Below, piece after piece: positions 24,129 through 28,157 of a stretch of 28,157 bases of DNA; the stretch's first letter is position 1; the number at the start of each line of letters is the position of its first letter. The notes under the pieces were generated by a model. That model worked only from the letters and a program-made list of their open reading frames with translations. It was not told the DNA's origin and ran no database searches. Both the position numbers and the translations under genes were made by a program. The stretch lies in contig PWOI01000188.1 in the NCBI GenBank assembly GCA_003557485.1, positions 1 to 28,157 on the forward strand, in the 5' to 3' direction. The DNA is from Elusimicrobiota bacterium (GTDB lineage: Bacteria; CG03; SLGR01; PWQF01).

Positions 24129-25000
24129 AAACAGCCGATCTGCATATACACACTACTTTTTCTGATGGGACCTATACGCCGGAGGAAGTGGTTAAAGAAG
24201 CCTCCCGCCAGGGCCTTTCCGCTATAGCAATTACCGACCATGACATAACTGACGGAATTCTGCCTGCGCTGAAGTACGCTGCAAAGATAGGAATAGAGAT
24301 TATTCCCGGCGTAGAACTTTCGTGTGAGTATAACTCAAAAGAAATACATGTTATGGGGTATTACATCAACTGGGAAAACAAATGGCTGCAGCATAAGCTG
24401 GAAGTTTTTCAAAAAGCAAGGGAAAGAAGGGCCTACCATATTTTAAACAAGCTCCGTGACATAAGGGTTGACATTGACGAACAAATGCTTTTTTCAATGA
24501 CAAGCATGGGATCAATCAGTAGGATGCATTTTGCAAGATGCCTGGTGCAGTCCGGGTATGCGAAAAACCATAAGGAAGCTTTTGACAGGTTTTTGGGTGA
24601 CGGATGCCCTGCTTTTGTAAGAAAACTGAGAATAACTCCTGAAGAGGCCCTGAGTATGATTCATCGCGTGGGCGGTGTATCCGTGATTGCTCATCCCGTT
24701 TTCGGAGGAGGGCACAAGAATTTCCTTAAAAAACTAAAAAATATGGGTCTTACGGGAATAGAAGCCCTCTATCCTCATCACAGTCCCGCCCAGACAAAAA
24801 AATATTTAAAGTTTGCGCGGGAACTCGACCTTACCGTAACGGGAGGTACCGATTCCCACGGCGGCAGTGAAAGCGAGAGTCCTATAGGAAGTTTGAAGGT
24901 TGACATAGAGGCGGTAGAGAGCCTTAAGAAAGCCAGAAAGATACAGGAGGAGAAGAATAAGGTGATTCTGGAACATTGCCCGGGTAAAGATGAAAGTTAA
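24125..25000 (+). CDS. PHP-family phosphoesterase (RNase AM / nucleoside bisphosphate phosphatase type)
   Basis: A 291-residue PHP protein of the YciV/TrpH group, which in characterised members removes phosphate from 3',5'-nucleoside bisphosphates or degrades short RNA from the 5' end. Metal ligands are visible: His7, His9 and Asp14 (HIH ... SDG), Asp38-His39 (Thr-Asp-His-Asp), Glu64 (Gly-Val-Glu-Leu-Ser), His75, the later Ile-Ala-His-Pro near residue 191, and Thr-Asp-Ser-His-Gly-Gly near 245. The central helical insertion (about 85-170) is typical of this group. It is distinct from the DnaE-type PHP protein at 10838. The ATG sits in an ATGA overlap with the preceding gene, and the last codons overlap the CBS gene by 11 bases. 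Confidence 0.9.
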   Translation: MKTADLHIHTTFSDGTYTPEEVVKEASRQGLSAIAITDHDITDGILPALKYAAKIGIEIIPGVELSCEYNSKEIHVMGYYINWENKWLQHKLEVFQKARERRAYHILNKLRDIRVDIDEQMLFSMTSMGSISRMHFARCLVQSGYAKNHKEAFDRFLGDGCPAFVRKLRITPEEALSMIHRVGGVSVIAHPVFGGGHKNFLKKLKNMGLTGIEALYPHHSPAQTKKYLKFARELDLTVTGGTDSHGGSESESPIGSLKVDIEAVESLKKARKIQEEKNKVILEHCPGKDES

Positions 25001-25469
25001 AGACTGTCTATCCAGGGCTGTAATTACCGTGGAGAGGGGCATGCCGCTGAGAAGGATAATAGAAACTTTTAAAAAGCATGTTTTCCATATACTGCCGGTT
25101 GTAGATTCAGAGGGCCGCATAGCGGGAGTCATAACGCTTAATGAGATAACTTCTGTTTTTCAGCCTGAGCCTGCACACATAGGAGAAATTTTAAAAACAG
25201 TGCCTTTACTTGATACCCTGCCGGAAACAGATATAAATATGGAATACCTTACGCCCGCGATGGGTGTCCTGGTAGTAGCCGACGAAATTATGACATCAAA
25301 CTATTTTACAATATCTGAAAACGACAGCATATCAAGAGCCTACTCTGTTATGAAGTCTAACGGAACAAAAGTTTTAATGGTTCTCGACGTGAAAGGCAAA
25401 TTCAGGGGAATTATAGGCATGTTTGATATAGTATACTCGATGTTCCGGGAGAAAGGCGTTGTGGAATGA
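24990..25469 (+). CDS. Two-CBS-domain protein
   Basis: A 159-residue protein made of a tandem CBS (Bateman) module, a fold that binds adenine nucleotides. The first CBS covers about residues 1-60 (Phe-His-Ile-Leu-Pro-Val-Val-Asp ... Ile-Ala-Gly-Val-Ile-Thr). The second covers about 93-150 (Ile-Met-Thr-Ser-Asn-Tyr-Phe-Thr-Ile ... Met-Val-Leu-Asp ... Gly-Ile-Ile-Gly). No other domain is attached. It is translationally coupled to the antiporter through ATGA (25466-25469), so a role as a nucleotide- or ion-sensing regulator of that transporter is plausible but not shown. Confidence 0.87.
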   Translation: MKVKDCLSRAVITVERGMPLRRIIETFKKHVFHILPVVDSEGRIAGVITLNEITSVFQPEPAHIGEILKTVPLLDTLPETDINMEYLTPAMGVLVVADEIMTSNYFTISENDSISRAYSVMKSNGTKVLMVLDVKGKFRGIIGMFDIVYSMFREKGVVE

Positions 25470-26641
25470 AATACGAGATTGTTCTGTCTTTAGGCCTTAT
25501 TTTCCTTATATCCCTTGTTATAAGCGGAATTCTAAGAAGATTTAAAGTACCATCCATTACTTCATATATAATACTGGGAATAATGCTGGGCCCGCTGGGT
25601 TTAAATATCATAGACCGGAGCCTGCTCTCAAACGCGGATATTATATCAACGGTTGTTTTAAGCATAATTGCCTTTATACTCGGACAGAATTTTTCTAAAG
25701 AAAATTTTTCAAAGATGGGCAGGGATCTGATATATGTCTCGTTTTTTGAAAGTCTTGGGGCTGTTGTTCTGGTGACTGCGGGTGTTTATATTCTTACAAG
25801 GGACATTTTCTTTTCACTTGCCCTTGCTTCAATTTCGGCTGCCACTTCTCCGACTTCGGTTATAATGACTGTCCGTGAGCTCAATGCAAAGGGGAAGTTT
25901 GCAGAGATGTTGATGGGTACCGTAGCCCTGGACGATTTATGGAGCCTTATTATTTTTGCCCTTATTCTTGCGTTGATAAGAAACGCTGCTTATCCCATAA
26001 GAATTATAGCATCATTAGGGGCAGGTTCTATAGAGATAGCAGGGTCTTTAATCCTGGGTGTTGTAATGGGGTGGGGCCTGTCAGTTGTATCCAAAATGAT
26101 TAAAAGCACTGCGGAGCTTTTAATACTTACTCTCGGATTTATATTTTTTAATGCCGGTGTTGCGCTTGTTCTAAACCTCTCGGCTATCTTGTCATCCCTT
26201 GCAATGTCTGCAGCTGTTATCAATATCTCACCGGAAAGTTTCAAGTTTTTCAATTCTGTAAGAACCGTAGACTCGCCGCTTTACCTTCTTTTCTTTGTCC
26301 TTGCAGGCGCAAAACTTGAACTGACAATGATTTCTACACTTGGTCTGGTAGGAGCGGTTTACATCATATCCAGGATGGCGGGAAAAATAGCCGGGGTTTA
26401 TGCCGGGGGGCTCTTTGTCCGTGTGCCTTCGAATATAAAGGCTAATCTGGGTATAGCCCTTGCCCCTCAGGCAGGGGTCAATATGGGGCTTGCAATAGTT
26501 ATGGCTTCTGCTTGCCCGGATGAAGCGACAGGAAGGGTAATACTGTCTATAATAGTTGGTACAACAATAATTTTTGAACTCTTCGGGCCGCTCCTGACCC
26601 GCCATGCTCTTATCCGAAGCATGGCTTCGGAGCATATTTGA
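25466..26641 (+). CDS. CPA2-type cation/proton antiporter (KefB/NapA-like)
   Basis: A 391-residue integral membrane protein with about 12 helices, of the monovalent cation:proton antiporter-2 family. It carries the conserved Ser-Ala-Ala-Thr-Ser-Pro-Thr-Ser discontinuous-helix motif (about 127-134) and the ion-binding Leu-Asp-Asp pair shortly after (about residues 153-155). The N-terminal Pro-Ser-Ile-Thr-Ser-Tyr-Ile-Ile-Leu-Gly-Ile-Met-Leu-Gly-Pro is also typical. The Kef-type C-terminal RCK/TrkA-N domain is absent; the separately encoded CBS protein just upstream may take a regulatory role. Whether sodium or potassium is moved cannot be told. It ends with TGA, and the -35 box of the next promoter overlaps its last codon. 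Confidence 0.9.
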   Translation: MKYEIVLSLGLIFLISLVISGILRRFKVPSITSYIILGIMLGPLGLNIIDRSLLSNADIISTVVLSIIAFILGQNFSKENFSKMGRDLIYVSFFESLGAVVLVTAGVYILTRDIFFSLALASISAATSPTSVIMTVRELNAKGKFAEMLMGTVALDDLWSLIIFALILALIRNAAYPIRIIASLGAGSIEIAGSLILGVVMGWGLSVVSKMIKSTAELLILTLGFIFFNAGVALVLNLSAILSSLAMSAAVINISPESFKFFNSVRTVDSPLYLLFFVLAGAKLELTMISTLGLVGAVYIISRMAGKIAGVYAGGLFVRVPSNIKANLGIALAPQAGVNMGLAIVMASACPDEATGRVILSIIVGTTIIFELFGPLLTRHALIRSMASEHI

Positions 26642-26667
26642 CAATAAAGGTTTTTCTTTAGTATAAT
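26638..26667 (+). promoter_or_regulatory. Consensus promoter of the B12 uptake operon
   Basis: A perfect TTGACA (26638-26643), an 18-base spacer and a perfect TATAAT (26662-26667) form the strongest promoter in the window. Transcription should start near 26674, just before the riboswitch. The -35 box overlaps the stop codon of the antiporter gene, so the two operons abut. Confidence 0.82.
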
Positions 26668-26681
26668 ACTAGTAAATAACA

Positions 26682-26798
26682 GGCCGGCAGGGGAAGTTCC
26701 GTAAAGACGGACGCTGCCCCGCAACGGTAAATCAGCCCGAATACCTGCCGGTATAAGGCCTTCGAGGGAAGGGTGGGTGTATAATAAATAAGCCCGTA
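26682..26798 (+). ncRNA. Cobalamin riboswitch
   Basis: The core features of an adenosylcobalamin/cobalamin riboswitch are present. A stem CCGGCAGG (26684-26691) pairs with CCTGCCGG (26744-26751). GGGGAAG follows the 5' strand, the B12-box segment GCTGCCCCGCAACGG lies at about 26713-26727, and AGCCCGAATACCTGCC closes the core. A G-rich stretch (GGGAAGGGTGGGT, 26765-26777) lies between the core and the terminator and could pair with the terminator's ACCC strand as antiterminator. The downstream genes import B12, so binding should switch them off. Confidence 0.93.
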
Positions 26799-26832
26799 AA
26801 CCCGCGACAGGTCTGTATTCGCGGGTTTTTTT
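26799..26832 (+). terminator. Riboswitch-controlled intrinsic terminator abutting the btuF start codon
   Basis: AACCCGCGA (26799-26807) pairs perfectly with TCGCGGGTT (26819-26827), and seven T (26826-26832) follow. The T run ends exactly at the btuF ATG (26833). It is the expression platform of the cobalamin riboswitch: premature termination when B12 is bound. There is no separate ribosome binding site between hairpin and gene. Confidence 0.92.
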
Positions 26833-27675
26833 ATGAACAAAACTCTTATTCTTTCAGTACTTCTGTTTTTTTCGGCTTCATCGTGCAGCCCCGTACCGGA
26901 TAACCCCTCCGGATTCGTATCCCTGTCTCCTTCGGCAACCGAAATAATTTACGAGCTTGGCGCAGAGAAAAACCTTAAGGCCGTTTCCGATTACTGCGAT
27001 TGGCCCCCCGGAGCAGAAAGCAGGCAGTCCGCCGGCGGACTTATAAATCCTTCACTTGAAATGATAGTTTATATTAACCCTGAAATAATTTTTACGCTTT
27101 CCGAAATGCCTCCGCAGATAACTGAAAGCCTTGCCCGCAGCGGGCTAACGGTTGTTTCTACTGGTTCGGGGGGGCTGGAAGGTATTTTTTCCGATATACG
27201 CGAAATTTCACGCATCTGCGGAAAAGAAAGCAGGGGGGAAGAGGTCATATCCCGTATACGGTCTGAAATCCGGCATATTTCCGGAATGCTTGAAGGATCT
27301 GCCGCAAAAAAGGTTTACCTGGAAATATCGGCAGACCCGGTAATGAGTCCCGCAGGGCGTTCTTATATAAATGAAATGATATCGTTGGCGGGAGGAGAGA
27401 ATGTGGCGTCTGAAGAAAAAAGGGATTACCTTCTTACATCCCTTGAATATATAGTAGAAAAACAGCCTGAAGTAATACTTATACTCTCCGAGTCCGGGCC
27501 CTCCAGGATAGAATACCTCCGTAGTATTCTAAAAGACAGCGTTCCGGCTTCAAGGGAGGGGAATATACATTATATAGAAAACAAGGATCCTGTACTGAGG
27601 CCCGGGCCCAGGGTAGCGGAAGGAATAAAACAGCTTGCCCTTCATATCCATCCGGGCAGATTCAATGAAAAGTAA
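26833..27675 (+). CDS. btuF: Cobalamin-binding lipoprotein BtuF (ABC transporter substrate-binding protein)
   Basis: A 280-residue periplasmic binding protein of the helical-backbone (TroA/BtuF) type. The signal peptide ends in Ser-Ala-Ser-Ser-Cys, with Cys18 as a probable lipidation site. Typical features are Ser-Leu-Ser-Pro-Ser-Ala-Thr-Glu (about 30-37), Gly-Gly-Leu-Ile-Asn-Pro-Ser-Leu-Glu (about 68-76), and Gly-Arg-Ser-Tyr-Ile-Asn-Glu-Met-Ile in the C-terminal lobe. The cobalamin riboswitch upstream and the FecCD permease downstream make vitamin B12 the likely ligand; corrinoid precursors or iron complexes are less likely. The ATG follows the terminator T run directly, so translation probably starts without a Shine-Dalgarno. 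The gene overlaps btuC by 11 bases. Confidence 0.92.
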   Translation: MNKTLILSVLLFFSASSCSPVPDNPSGFVSLSPSATEIIYELGAEKNLKAVSDYCDWPPGAESRQSAGGLINPSLEMIVYINPEIIFTLSEMPPQITESLARSGLTVVSTGSGGLEGIFSDIREISRICGKESRGEEVISRIRSEIRHISGMLEGSAAKKVYLEISADPVMSPAGRSYINEMISLAGGENVASEEKRDYLLTSLEYIVEKQPEVILILSESGPSRIEYLRSILKDSVPASREGNIHYIENKDPVLRPGPRVAEGIKQLALHIHPGRFNEK

Positions 27676-28157
27676 AACCCCCGCTTTAGTGTTTCTGGTT
27701 TTTACCGCCGGAGCTATTTTTTTGTCTCTCAATACGGGCGCTTCGGGTTGGGGAATGGCGGACCGGTTTATACTGTTTAACATAAGGGTTCCCAGGATAC
27801 TTGCGGCCATAACAGTAGGGGCGGGACTGGGGATATCCGGCGCTGTTTTCCAGTCTATTCTCAGAAACCCTCTTGCTGCGCCGTATGTTACGGGAACTTC
27901 CGCAGGAGCGGCTCTCGGGGCGGCAGGGGCCTCTCTGGTCGGCATAGGTTTTCTTTCTCCGGCAGCCGGTTTTGTTTCGGGTCTTGCCGTGAGCGCGGCT
28001 GTATATTCAATAGCCTCTTCATCCCGAAGGAACGCTCCGGAAGCGCTTCTTCTTGCCGGGGTAATAATGAGCGCCCTGGTTTCATCTGTAACATTTGTGA
28101 TAATGGTTCTTAACAGGGACACAATATATAGAGTGCTTTTTTTTCTTACCGGAAGCC
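27665..28157 (+). CDS. btuC: Cobalamin ABC transporter permease BtuC (FecCD family), 5' part only
   Basis: The frame opens with ATG at 27665 inside the end of btuF and runs to the window edge without a stop, giving 164 complete residues of an expected 320-340. The start (Met-Lys-Ser-Lys-Thr-Pro-Ala) leads into a transmembrane helix. Then comes the FecCD hallmark Arg-Val-Pro-Arg-Ile-Leu-Ala-Ala (about 43-50), Gly-Ala-Val-Phe-Gln-Ser-Ile-Leu-Arg-Asn-Pro-Leu-Ala-Ala-Pro and Gly-Thr-Ser-Ala-Gly-Ala-Ala-Leu-Gly. The helix before the cytoplasmic L-loop (Leu-Leu-Ala-Gly-Val) is also present. It should pair with BtuF and an ATPase (BtuD) expected just beyond the edge. Confidence 0.93.
   Translation, partial: MKSKTPALVFLVFTAGAIFLSLNTGASGWGMADRFILFNIRVPRILAAITVGAGLGISGAVFQSILRNPLAAPYVTGTSAGAALGAAGASLVGIGFLSPAAGFVSGLAVSAAVYSIASSSRRNAPEALLLAGVIMSALVSSVTFVIMVLNRDTIYRVLFFLTGS

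Overview
The window is a gene-dense stretch from a diderm (Gram-negative) bacterium. It carries outer-membrane biogenesis genes (BamA, Skp/OmpH), a near-complete early lipid A set (LpxD, LpxC fused to FabZ, LpxA, an MsbA-type flippase) and a PorV-like beta-barrel protein. The mixture points to an uncultivated diderm lineage (Omnitrophota-, Goldbacteria- or Elusimicrobiota-like) rather than a well-studied phylum: a bacterial deoxyhypusine-synthase-family enzyme, a pyruvoyl arginine decarboxylase, an LpxC-FabZ fusion, a DUF2723-TPR protein and very frequent ATA/AGG/AGA codons. The phylum is inference; nothing in the window fixes it. All recognised protein and tRNA genes lie on the + strand, mostly with 1-25 base overlaps, which suggests long co-transcribed runs.

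Layout. (1) 18-183: tRNA-Glu(TTC) and tRNA-Val(TAC). (2) 204-2711: a three-gene polyamine operon (DHS-like homospermidine synthase, pyruvoyl arginine decarboxylase, agmatinase) behind a good promoter overlaid by a perfect inverted repeat. Together the enzymes would take arginine to agmatine, putrescine and probably homospermidine. (3) 2794-10526: an envelope operon bamA-skp-lpxD-lpxC/fabZ-lpxA-msbA. lpxD carries an in-frame TGA that cuts off the catalytic histidine although the downstream frame is intact. (4) 10507-10837: tRNA-Glu(CTC) with its own promoter inside the 3' end of msbA, then two 60-bp tandem hairpin repeats and a short motif resembling REP/RAYT-type repeats. (5) 10838-19873: a stand-alone DnaE-type PHP protein, BioY, a DUF456 protein, an Opp/Dpp peptide importer without a binding protein, a CCA-adding-enzyme-family protein and a DUF2723-TPR membrane protein. 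(6) 19865-26641: a PiT phosphate transporter with an apparently leaderless promoter, a gamma-carbonic-anhydrase-family hexapeptide protein, a PorV-like barrel with a helical tail, an inner-membrane TPR/coiled-coil/HEAT protein, a PHP phosphoesterase, a two-CBS protein and a CPA2 antiporter. (7) 26638-28157: a consensus promoter, a cobalamin riboswitch with a terminator abutting the start codon, a BtuF lipoprotein and a BtuC permease cut by the window edge.

The items most worth a second look are the TGA in lpxD, the promoters placed so close to start codons that their mRNAs should be leaderless, the covarying tandem hairpins after tRNA-Glu, the free-standing DnaE-PHP protein, and the barrel-TPR plus TPR-TM-HEAT pair that could form an uncharacterised envelope-spanning assembly. 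There is no stretch over 300 bases without a gene.
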